From Adiantum capillus-veneris (taxonomy: Eukaryota > Streptophyta > Polypodiopsida > Polypodiales > Pteridaceae), in the NCBI GenBank assembly GCA_014529385.2, contig CM043952.1, positions 151,495,057-151,559,056 on the forward strand: DNA of 64,000 nucleotides, in the 5' to 3' direction. The notes under the pieces were generated by a model that saw only the letters and a list, made by a program, of their open reading frames with translations, was not told where the DNA came from and made no database searches. A program made the translations under genes and the position numbers. Below, one piece after another: positions 54,121 through 64,000 of the stretch. How positions within the stretch are numbered: the stretch's first letter is position 1; every line of letters starts with the position of its first letter.

Positions 54121-54545
54121 AAATATGTAGTATACTGCCGGTGTTGAAAATTCATTAGCTTGCAATAGCGCTAGAGTGGTCAAAGTCGCATACTGAAACA
54201 AGTCTTTGTAGTGTTGAATTAAAGGCATAAAATTGAGCATTACTTACCTGTAGCACACAGAGGCGTGAAAAGAGTTAGCAAGTGCTGCTCTCGGCAGTAG
54301 CAAATATGAACAAAGGTGAAGGGGGATACGAGCATCGCTCAGCTACAATGCATCCAGGTTTGAAAGCAGGGAAGAAGATCAAGAGGGAGCATACCCTGCT
54401 CACCTGTAGGAAAGAGGAGAAGAAGGGGGTGAAGGCAGTACCCCTTGAGCATTGCATGTACAGCAAGGGAGAAGGGGGAGAAGTTACCCAACTAGACAGT
54501 GTAGGCATTTCTCACGAGGATGAGGGGTGGTTGCTCCCATCACTC
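54121..54545. other. no gene recognised
   Basis: An open plus-strand frame (54282-54590) rich in Lys, Glu and Gly shows no known domain. Confidence 0.4.
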
Positions 54546-55130
54546 CCATACATTTGGTTGACATGTATGCCAAATGTGGTGTACTTTTGAAAGCACAAAA
54601 AGCTTTTGATGAGCTTCATGTTTGGGATGCGGTCTCTTGGAGTGCATTGATTGTAGGATATGCCCAATAGGGATAGGGTCGTGAAGCTTTGGGTAGTTTT
54701 TGGCAAATGTGGAGCGAGGGGTTCTCTCCAGATGTAGCATCTTGGACTACAATTATAGGAGCATATGTGCAGCAAGGGCTGGTCAAGGAGGCTTTGGATT
54801 GTTTTCACCGGATGCAACAAGAGGGCATCTTCCCAAATGCAATCACTTTTGTTAATGTGCTCAAAGCATGTAGTCACGTAGGTCTTGTGGTCGAGGGACA
54901 AATATATTCTAACATGAAGAAACATTATGGCATTACACCAAATGGTGAACACTATGCTTGCATGGATGATCTCCATGTTTGGACCTGCAAGGCTCTTTGA
55001 CAAAGCTATGAGAGTGATTGTGATGGTGCCATCATTTGATCATTCTTCAGTTTGGTTTTTTCTTCTAGATGCTTGTTGAAAGTGGGAAAATGTGAATCTT
55101 GGAAGGTTTGCCTTTGAGCACACAATATGA
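54546..55130 (+). pseudogene. PPR fragment with E-type end
   Basis: LVDMYAKCGVLLKAQKAFDE, DAVSWSALIVGYAQ, a stop, then SWTTIIGAYVQQGLVKEALD, FVNVLKACSHVGLVVEG and HYACMDDL. It ends like the pseudogene at 45 kb but is more decayed. Confidence 0.85.
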
Positions 55131-56720
55131 TTAGACCAATGTAATGCACCAATTGTTGCTGGAGGTACTAATTAAGCATCTGCAGAGCGAAGTTATAAAA
55201 CCTTGAACTTAAATTGTGCCAGCAAACACACATCACAACAAACATGGGGATTGCCATGGTGCTACCTCACTAATATAAAAATAGAGACGCGTAAAACAAT
55301 GTGCAAAGATTCAAACCGCCTAACATTTTTTTAAGTGGTAAGTGTTCTTATGGTAACTATCAGTGATGAATATTCTCAAAAAGTGAGCACGAAATTTCAT
55401 TTCGTAAAAGAAATGTCTGATCTCAAGGTTATAATTGCTAGATTTTCCTTCTTCTATTAATGGAGGAAGGATACAAATGTGTTTGAAATGTAGTCTAATC
55501 AGTATGATCATGTTGATGGAATTGCATGAATGTAGCAGAACACTAACAACAAGGAGAAAGCCCGGGTATAGTTCAAAGTATTTATTTCACGAGAGACCAT
55601 TTTTTTCTTTTAGCATTTGTGAGAAGGGATTCAAAGCGTTCTTGCTTGTCAGAATTTGTTATACAGCTAAGGACTTGCATGCAAAGTATTGCTTGGAGAG
55701 CGGACGGAAAGCTTTCCTAGCAAAATTGCCAGATATTGAGGAGGAATATTGGCTCATAGTGTCTTATCCAGCTAGTCACAGGAAGAACAAAAAGGTCTAA
55801 AGCCCCACACAACAATGATCCACCTACAAAATTTTCCAGATGCTTTGTTTACAAGCATTGCTCAGTAGCAAAGGAGAATTCGGACAAGCACAAATTTACA
55901 TGGATGCTTTTTGGAGCCAATGTTGAGAGGAATGTGTTGTCTTTTGTTGGGTCCTTGAGCATAAACTCAACAATTAGAGAGGGATTAATGGCCAACCATT
56001 TGCTGCATGGAGCGAGGACACATCAAGCCTAGAAGGGGACAATGCTCTACAACCCACCCTCAAGAAGTGTTATAGACCTTACACAGACTCATGGAGCAGC
56101 GGTTACTTCACAGTCAATGAGAAGTGTGTGCCTTCTTTTGTCGAGGTGCAAGACTAGAATTGCATATCTAATAACAAGAGCTCATGACAATGCAAAAAGC
56201 TAAAGGAAGAAACAAGGTGAAGGGGTAGGGAAAGGACTCCAAGGGACCTTTCTCCATAATGCATGTGACCAGCTGGCAGAGGCCGCGATCCATGCTAGGA
56301 GCATGCATTATGGAGGAAACCTCTACCGATTACCAGGCTGGGAGCATGCATTATTGAGGAAAGGTCCTTTCCCTCCCATCATGAGTTGGGGGGAGGGGGG
56401 CCAGCACATAGCAAGCCACAAACGAGTTGCAATCTGTCTCCGTTCTAGGTGCTGAGGTGGTACGCTCACAAACGAGATGCATTTCACCAACTAAGGTGGC
56501 CATGGCTAGTGCAATTTCGGTTGTTGGCGTGCTGCAGATTGAGATAATACTCTCTTAACAGAATGACTCTCAATTTATTACCTGAATTCCAAGCTCTAGG
56601 TAGTATAACTCCCAGCAGACATTGTCGATTTGAATGCCGGCATGGCTGATATGGACAGAGATGCACTCTCCCATACTGTTGGCGAGGAAGAAATAAGGCC
56701 AAAAGATTGAGCCAACGAGC
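55131..56720. other. no gene assigned; one odd frame and a small inverted repeat
   Basis: A plus-strand frame at about 55590-55800 (FKAFLLVRICYTAKDLHAKY, then YCLESGRKAFLAKLPDIEEE) has natural-looking composition but I cannot name it. At 56238-56262 and 56345-56370 GGACCTTTCTCCATAATGCA and its near reverse complement face each other, and the sequence GGAGCATGCATTAT occurs twice. Confidence 0.4.
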
Positions 56721-56724
56721 CCTA

Positions 56725-56935
56725 GACTGTCCACAGCAGATACGAAGCGAGGACACATATCCAGATGCAATCACCTATGCTTTCATCTTGAAGGAATATG
56801 ACACTGCCTTGGTTAACATGTATGTCTGAAATGTCGTCTCTTGAAATGCATTGATTGCGGGATATGCCCAACAAGGGCTGGGCCACAAAGCTCTGGCTCA
56901 TTGGTTTTAGGATGCAAAGCAAGGGCACTTCTTGC
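56725..56935 (+). pseudogene. PPR fragment
   Basis: Reads [20 protein letters not shown], then VVS-NALIAGYAQQGLGHKAL with stops. It is the last piece of the PPR debris. Confidence 0.7.
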
Positions 56936-59330
56936 ACTAAGAGGAGTCCAATACGTCTATGATGTAAAACATAAAGTTAGCTCTGCTTCTCTTTAAGTTT
57001 AATCTATATCCTGCATCTTTTCTATTTGTCTTAACATGGGTTTTTTGTGTGACAGGCAGGACACATATTCACGACACTAGACGTTTCCATTGCACAAGCT
57101 GCGTGACTTCAACTCAACAACACTAGAAGGTTCATTATCTGTATCCAGAACCCCATGACTATGCGTTTGCTTGGTGCAACACATAAACGCTACGGGGCAA
57201 TGCAAGGCTTCCATTTCTTATAATTTAAAAAACAGAAGGTTGCTTGGGGTATGGCCTGGCGGTTATAATGCATGGTGCTTGTGGATTACGCCAAAATTCG
57301 GGTCCGCCAACACTCCCTTTTGTGGTAATTTTGCAGGAATAACAGGTGTCGAGGTGTGCTGAGATAGTCAGTAGTGTTTAGCTCTTAATAATGTATGGTT
57401 TTGCGGGGTTTGGGCGATAGAACCTGGAGCCGTGGGAATGCTTGTTTTTCTGTGTTGGAGCCAGATACGTTCGAGAGCTTGCACAATTGGATGCCATTCG
57501 TACATGATTATCAGGTCTGTAGTGTAGTTCATTTTTTATCGTTTGTTTATGCTTTCTGTAATTTTGAGTTTTTCAAAGCTTCCTTAAGTTTAGTTTAGCC
57601 ATATGTTTTCCTCACCAATTTATCCTCAATTTCGATCATAGTATCGATATATCAAATAGACATGCATTTGTTTTCTCAAAGTTTGGCAATTCAACCTATA
57701 TATTGAAATAAAGAAAAATTGACTACGCTTGATTGAGGATAAGATGGGTGTCTCAAAGATGTTTCCACGATTTAGATACTAAATGATCGATATTACTAGG
57801 TTGAATGGTACAATCTGCAAACAACTACCAAAGTAGGTCAAGTTATAACCCTTTTGCTTGATTCGGTTACCATCTTTAGTAGCTCTTTGTTGTATATGGA
57901 GCACTATGGGACATAACTTGCTTCTTCCCAATGAGCTATTATTGGTGCCTATCAATAGGTGCTACTCATTTTCTCGTTTCACCACAACAAAACCCAAGGC
58001 GACAACAATCACAACCAACTAACCAAGTAGCCAGCTGCACTCCAAAATCTCTCAAATTATGTACGGCAAAGACCCACCAAGCAAGATTAGTTCACTTTAT
58101 TGTCTCATGGTGGCCCCTTCTCGCTCTCGGCTTGCTATAGGGCAGCGCCCTCTCTCACTCTCAGTTCTCCTTCTACAGCACCCTCTCGGCTTCTTTCTTC
58201 ACCCGCACACAGGGCTCTCTGACACGCAAGGGTAGCCCCTCGCGCTCCCTTCTCTCTTCCTCACGCTCCCTCTCAGGTTCGCACCCTCTGACTCTCCCCT
58301 CTCGCGACTCTCTCTGCATGGCGACCCTCTCGTTTCAGCAACCCCTTGCCTTCTCGCGGCCCCTCAGTCGTTGCGCTCGTCTTCCCATTGAGTACACACA
58401 CCAGAGGGTCGCCCACTTGGGCTCCCTCCTCCTACTTTCACGCTCGAACCCCCTTCTCTAGGGTCTGCCTCCTCGCGAGCTCGCCTTCTAGCGGCGGTTC
58501 TTACCTGCATGCGGACTGCAACAAAAAAACGTTTTTTTCTCTCTTTTTAAAACCATGTGAAGCTATAGTATTTTAAGACCATGCTCCCACAGCGCCCTCT
58601 CCTCGGATCAGGTAGTGGCCCCACACAAGGCAATGACCCCTCCTCTTCGTGCCCACGTCGCTCCAAATCCTCAGAACGACATTCATGGGGTTTGTTTTAA
58701 ATATTTTATTTCATCCCTTTACAAAAATTTCAACTAAGGCTTGTCAAAGACTTTTGTTCTCACATCTCTGTTGAGAAGAGAGGTTATAACGGAGTAGTGA
58801 CAATCTCGCATGACCTCAAAAATCTAATCCTATGAGTTTCAAACTCAACAATCGTCTCTAGCTCAAAATCTCCTCTCTCTTTCTCTTAGTTTCCCCTCTA
58901 CCGACCACTTCTCCGCTCCCTCACTTTCTTCCTGAGGATCCTATTCATACACATTCATATGAGAAGATAAGTTTTAACAACATAAAGACAATTCCAAAGC
59001 ACTTTAAAGATCTATTCTAGCAAGTCTTGAACTTAAGACATCTTGCCCAAGTGGAATTGAGACACCGAATCCACACGTCGAGAGTAATAATGTTACTTTA
59101 ATTTTCTCATCTTTGCAACCTTTGACTCCCATTACAAACATCCAGTGTTCATGGTTTCTAATCAACTACGATTGTGCAAACCCGCTATCCTATGGGCTTG
59201 ACTAGAAAGAAGCTAGAAGTAGCTTACAGAAATTGGTACTACGGCCATAGATTAGGCTAACGTCCACTACTAACGTGTTTTCAAATAGTACTAATAAAAT
59301 CTATTTAAGCAGACTTAAAACTAACAGAAA
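56936..59330. other. no gene recognised; possible decayed exons near 57.1-57.6 kb
   Basis: A T-rich stretch ending in TTTTTTGTGTGACAG at about 57056 looks like a 3' splice site. It is followed by short open frames (RLLGVWPGGYNAWCLWITPK at 57232-57291; SVLEPDTFESLHNWMPFVHD at 57453-57512) of no family I know. 58140-58480 is CT-rich. Confidence 0.35.
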
Positions 59331-59339
59331 TAAGGTTAA

Positions 59340-59666
59340 AAACAGTCATAATGCAGTTAATTTGTATGCAAATGCATCTAAAATGCCCATGCAGATCCCA
59401 ATTAACCCCAATTTTGATACAAAAAATGAAAATATCTTGAGGTTTACATTTCTCCCCAACTGAAACGTGAAGTCGTCCTCGATGAACAAGAAATATCTTG
59501 GACACTGGAAATGAACTTCTTTAAACTGCTGCAACTCCCCATCTTGGCAACTACACTTTGACAAATAATTGGCTCCCCTCCTTAACTGTGAACGTCCTTG
59601 TGAGCATAATATCCTAAAACACAACACACCAAAACTAACCGTATTATGTCTATTCTCATTTAACAC
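59340..59666 (-). pseudogene. possible gypsy 3' coding end
   Basis: An open minus-strand frame of 106 codons includes FKEVHFQCPRYFLFIEDDFT and FQLGRNVNLK. Its style suggests the end of a gypsy polyprotein, but no catalytic motif is present to prove it. Confidence 0.25.
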
Positions 59667-61410
59667 ATTACAACATCATACTTTTTCTACATTTTAGTCA
59701 AGTAATAACATAGTCAATGATAAATTAATAAGCAGTAAACATAGTAGAATAAACCAAGTAGCACTAGTAAATCTATATACTCACACTAAAAACTTTTATA
59801 AAGATTTACCAATCAGAAACCCTAACCTCCCCAATAGGTAACTAAGCTAAAAATAATAAAAGGGATTAATTAATAAAATAACTACAAACTATCCTAATTC
59901 AGACAATAATTTATCACCATTAATAACAAGAACATGTCCCTTCCATGTTGACAGAGCTCTATAGAGGTAAAGCCTGTTAACCCCCATATTATATAAAGTA
60001 TACCAATATGACAATTACGTGGAAGTCATAGCCTGAATTTTCATTCCCTTTTTTTAAACATTTTCCTTTTTTTAAATGATATTTAATTTTTCAAGCATTC
60101 ATTCTTTTGCTTTTGCAAGTCACGTCGACATTGAAATTTATATTTTTTATTTTTCTAATCATACATTGCACACTCACTGCTGCGTCGAGCAAGAGTATCC
60201 TTTCACATTCACTTACCAACCCGTATAAAACTTAGATACGGCTCATGGCTCTGTCACCAAAGACAAAGTTGACTCCAGCCACCTACCAAGCTTATACGGT
60301 GATGGGTACACAACATATAACATATAAGTTTCCCTCCCCAAGCTCATCACAGGTTAAATATATAACTTACCAGCCATCATCTAGAGTTTAAAGGTCTCTC
60401 CCAACCACAAAGATATACGACACTTCAAAGTTCTTTTTTAAACCATTAAGGATATAAATGTACTATCCAACACTAGATTAGCTATAGTGACTATATTAAA
60501 AGTTAATAACCCTTATAGTTTGGTCAAAATTCTTGATTAATAATTATAGATAAAAACTGCTAATAAAACCATATAGATTACTAATCTAGCCAGTTTAATA
60601 AAACTATGCCACATACTTATTAATTCTCCACTACCTTACATGCATTAAAATGAAAAGATGTTAACAATTTGAAATAACAACTTGGAAATAAAACACCTAT
60701 TAAGTCTTTCTTGAAGCTGTTGTACTTTGAACTGCATCCCTAGATACAGCTTAATAGCTCTTTACTTCACACCAACTACTTCTTTCTTTCTTTTGATCAC
60801 ACACTCTAACTTTGCTTACTGCAAAAGGATTAGAACTACACTTCCACTAATGGAAGTAATATCCTACTCCCAATTTTTATGGGTTTTTGTTGTTTTTGTT
60901 TTTGTTTTTGTTTTTGTATTTTTAGTGTTTTGTTTTCAATGAAACATAAAATCAAGCATAAAAGAAAACATTTCTTTTTGGATTTTGTGATTGTTTATTT
61001 GTTTGGATTTTTTTGTGATTTGGTTTGTTTTATTTAAAAAAAAAACATGTGTATGCAAAGCTAGGCAAACCTAAAATCCCTCTGCATCATCCTCTAAGTC
61101 TCTCACTACATATTACGGAATAGTGCAAGTGTATTGGCTAAGCCAAAAGGTGATACATGCTATGGACTACAGATATCCACACATGGTCCAATTGCCTACT
61201 CTCAGTAAATGCTTCAGAATGCTACTTGTATTCAATGCCCTAGTTAGAGGCATCTATATAAGGTCCAGAAACCTACTTTTACCAAAAAGCTACAACTCCC
61301 TGTATGTATGTGAAACCCTATCCTCTTTCTTCTATTGTGCTATGGATTCCAAATATATATACATGCTACAGACACCTACTTTCCACTGGAAATTTGTAGT
61401 GTCCTAATGC
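59667..61410. other. no gene; (TTTTTG)n at 60883-60917
   Basis: Strongly AT-rich DNA with a short hexanucleotide repeat. Possibly old LTR or leader sequence of the gypsy pieces to the right. Confidence 0.5.
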
Positions 61411-62172
61411 GCACATTATCTCCGGGATAATTTCTTCTTTTCACATGATCTAGCAATATGGCATGCTATACCACAATGCTTGCACTTGGGATGATATTTG
61501 GGCTTGAGAACTTTCAACTCACTCGCTTTCTTAGTTAGCTCTTTTCTAGCTTCCAAGGAACCTGAAGTATGCATAGCCACTAGATTGGGCTCTTCAATTT
61601 GATTGACACATGCAATGATTACTACTATCCATCTCTCTTCATGAAATTAGGATCTCATCTCCCTTATGGCCACTTGTGTTTTCAACGCCTAATGCAGCTT
61701 GTTTACACTCATCAAGGTCTTCTCTCATTGCTTTAACATCATTTCTTAAAGATGTTATTTGTTCAACATGAGATTTACATTCGAGGTTAATCATCTGAGA
61801 CATCTCTCCTAATTCCTCTTTTAATGTTACAACATCATTGCTATAACAATCATCAATTAACTTCACTAAGTCTTTATTATGTTTAGCTTCCAAAATAGCA
61901 TGCCCTTTTTCTCTTTCTAGTTGGGTCATTTTTTGTAGCACTTGAGCCATAGCTTCGTCTGCTAACTCAAGTTCTTTTAGTAATTGTTCCCAAATAGCCT
62001 TTACTTCTACGAGTGTATCGGATTCTCCTCTAAGCTTATCCATATCATCTAAGTCATCCTCCACGATTATATTAAAAAAATTTGTCAAACACTCATCTGA
62101 GGTGGATAGGCATTGTGCAATATCCTTATCAAAATCAAGACCCAAAGAGTAATGAACTTTGTATTCACCCAT
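61411..62172 (-). pseudogene. coiled-coil and zinc-knuckle protein, probably retroelement gag
   Basis: The frame 62172-61639 is rich in heptad-like Leu, Glu and Lys (KELELADEAMAQVLQKMTQL). After a frame change it continues as EARKELTKKASELKVLKPKY to the knuckle CKHCGIACHIARSC at about 61460 and a stop. A coiled coil plus CCHC knuckle suits a gag-like role. It directly follows the gypsy protease remains in the same orientation. Confidence 0.5.
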
Positions 62173-64000
62173 TCCTAGGTGACAAGCCTAATTACCAACA
62201 CCCTTTGATGTGGAGATTGTCCCAGTGGAATCATCTTCTATCCGCATATGGTAACCATTGTGCAAAAATTGAGAATATTCATCCGTATTTAAAGAGAATC
62301 ATTGTTTAACTGATTCTTTGTCCTCTGATTTATCACCACTATAATCTGTGTTATCTTCCATTTTTGACACGGTCGGCTTTTTATATTCCCACAAAAACTC
62401 CTTAGAGACAACTCGCAGTTCTAATCTATCATCGCGAGGACCAATATGATCACTCCTTTATGCCAACTTTGCACACACCTGGCTTGTACAAGCCAAGGTC
62501 TTCCTAACAATATTGGAAAAGATGTCCCATACGAATGTGGTCGAGCTATCAAGTAACTAAAGTAAAACTCAAGTCCTGCCACTGTAGTCTTGACCCCTTG
62601 TAAAATCCCTTTCCACTTGTTTCAATCCCAACTCTCCCATAGTCTGCTCAGTCATTAAGCTCACTACTGCTCCACCATCTAATTGCACTCCCGTCACGCT
62701 ATGGCTTCCTATTTCCGAAGAAATAGTAGGTGCTTCTAAATTCATAAACATATCTACTACTTGAACTCCTTTCTCCTTAACTGGCTCCATTATTTTAGAG
62801 CATATTCTCTTCCCTCTCCTATGTACAAGCTTTATGATATAGTAAAGAGGAGATATCTTTACCAAGGTGGTCAAGTCCAATGATATTTTTCAATCCTTCA
62901 TAGATTCTCATAAATTAAAAATCTTTGGTGTGCTTTTCCTTTGAACTAGAGAGGTATGTAACCTTTCTAGAAAATGTGCTATACCTTTTGTAATCTCTTT
63001 CTTTTCTTGTAGCTTAAAATCAATCAGTGATTCATCAGCAAAATAGTCCTCAAATACTTCTTCAGGAGATTCTACAAATTTCTTTATGAAAGAGTTATCA
63101 TTCTTCTTACTCGCATTTGGGATAGTAATCCCTTTATCATGGTCCATCTTTTGAGATTGAGTAACCACCCCGACCATCACTGGTTCTTTAGCAAAAGTTA
63201 CTTTCCTTGCTTTTTGTTTACTAGGGAATCCATCCTGCAATTGTTCAACCTCTACTAAATTGGCAGAAGTACTAGGACCCTCATCGATCTTTTGTTTCCC
63301 TTTGTCATTTTCCATTGAAGTTACCCGTTTTGGGCGTGAATCTTCATAATGACCCTCCTCGCTACAGATTTGACATAACGGTATGTAGTCTTTATTTTTC
63401 AAGGATTTGGACCATAAGGAGCTATATGCCCTTCCTGTTGACAGTTATAGCATACAACATGGCTAGATGGCCCCATATTTGGATTAGCGTATCGAAAATT
63501 ATTCCGTCAAAACGGAGGTGTATATGGAGAATTTCTCCTCATTTGTCCTTGCAACCTTGGCGTAGGTGGTATACCCTGTGTGGGTAACCCTTGCCTTTGT
63601 TGTTGTAACTGATGCTGGTATGTTTTAGGCAATACCCTTTGCATAAAAGGTTGTGGTGGTGGACCTATCTCATAGGTTGTATTGCTTCTATCCATAAAGT
63701 TATAATTAGTTTGCATAGCCCTCGCTTGACGGTATTCATGTGCTTGCTTTACAAAGAAATTTTTTTCCACGTGGTTATTTTTTAGACAATAGGTACAAAA
63801 TAGGTACACACTTGGTCTGGCACAACTACCCTTGATGCAGTTGGACAATCAGTTGCCAAATGGCCATAATCGTTACACTTCCGACACCACACATTGGATC
63901 TCATTGGAGGTGCACTCATAGATGGACCTGCTGCTTTGTTGAGCCACAACATAAACTTCTTTTGTTTGAGGTCTTAAAGAACTCAATATTTCCTTTTTTA
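62173..64000 (-). pseudogene. Ty3/gypsy gag and protease, continues beyond the right edge
   Basis: From the right edge leftwards on the minus strand: knuckle CRKCNDYGHLATDC (about 63880), YCLKNNHVEKNFFVKQ, a Gln/Pro-rich linker, CYNCQQEGHIAPYG (last Cys lost), CQICSEEGHYEDSR (last Cys lost), an acidic linker, then the protease loop LDGGAVVSLM (about 62680) and SFPILLGRPWLVQARC (about 62510). Several frame changes and stops. Multiple knuckles in one gag are unusual. Confidence 0.75.

Noticed and set aside
57171-57362. Short frame with KNRRLLGVWPGGYNAWCLW as a known plastid or enzyme domain
   Set aside because: I could not match it to any family and it is flanked by stops, so no function is assigned.
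60883-60917. (TTTTTG)n as telomere-like repeat
   Set aside because: Unit differs from plant telomere repeats (TTTAGGG) and is only about six copies.

Overview
The window is plant nuclear DNA with no clearly intact host gene. The evidence is Ty1/copia and Ty3/gypsy LTR retrotransposons primed by initiator tRNA-Met (several TGGTATCAGAGC primer sites), LINE 3' ends, PLS-type pentatricopeptide repeat (PPR) pseudogenes, GT-AG introns in a decayed enzyme gene, and very dense (GA)n, (CA)n, (AT)n and poly-C tracts. The PPR wording and the retroelement mix make me favour a fern or another seedless land plant. That is a judgement from pattern memory, not a search result.

Layout. 1-3657: 5' three quarters of a minus-strand copia element with three in-frame stops. 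3658-15600: repeat-choked intergenic DNA with microsatellite blocks, two opposed LINE 3' fragments, a compound minisatellite, a 21-bp perfect inverted repeat, a MITE-like element and one possible exon. 15597-16302: a 78-bp tandem repeat next to a candidate solo LTR. 16886-22434: a nearly complete plus-strand copia element with 192-bp LTRs and a CTATG target duplication. 22435-30704: a minus-strand array of one decayed copia family, with one LTR shared by two bodies, one LTR pair that has lost its interior, and two copies of a short CT-tailed repeat. 31440-39490: a decayed plus-strand gypsy element interrupted by a minus-strand chromovirus at about 32820-36595.

40930-57000 is a graveyard of gene pieces. 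A tandem array of about 700-bp PPR units runs into a PPR pseudogene with an E-domain end. Further PPR pieces follow, one of them split by a gag-only LTR element (282-bp LTRs, TTGAG duplication). Among them lie a cofactor-independent phosphoglycerate mutase pseudogene that still has its introns, a ribosomal protein uS7 fragment, and a 94%-identical foldback with arms of about 210 bp. 57000-61400 is AT-rich with little that is recognisable. 61411-64000 holds minus-strand gypsy gag and protease pieces that run off the right edge.

Nothing here forms a pathway. The biology is that of retroelement nesting, LTR recombination, gene-fragment capture and microsatellite seeding. The three observations I would follow first are the conserved LINE-like 3' motif that ends in a CT tract at four places, the gag-only element, and the long foldback inside the PPR debris.
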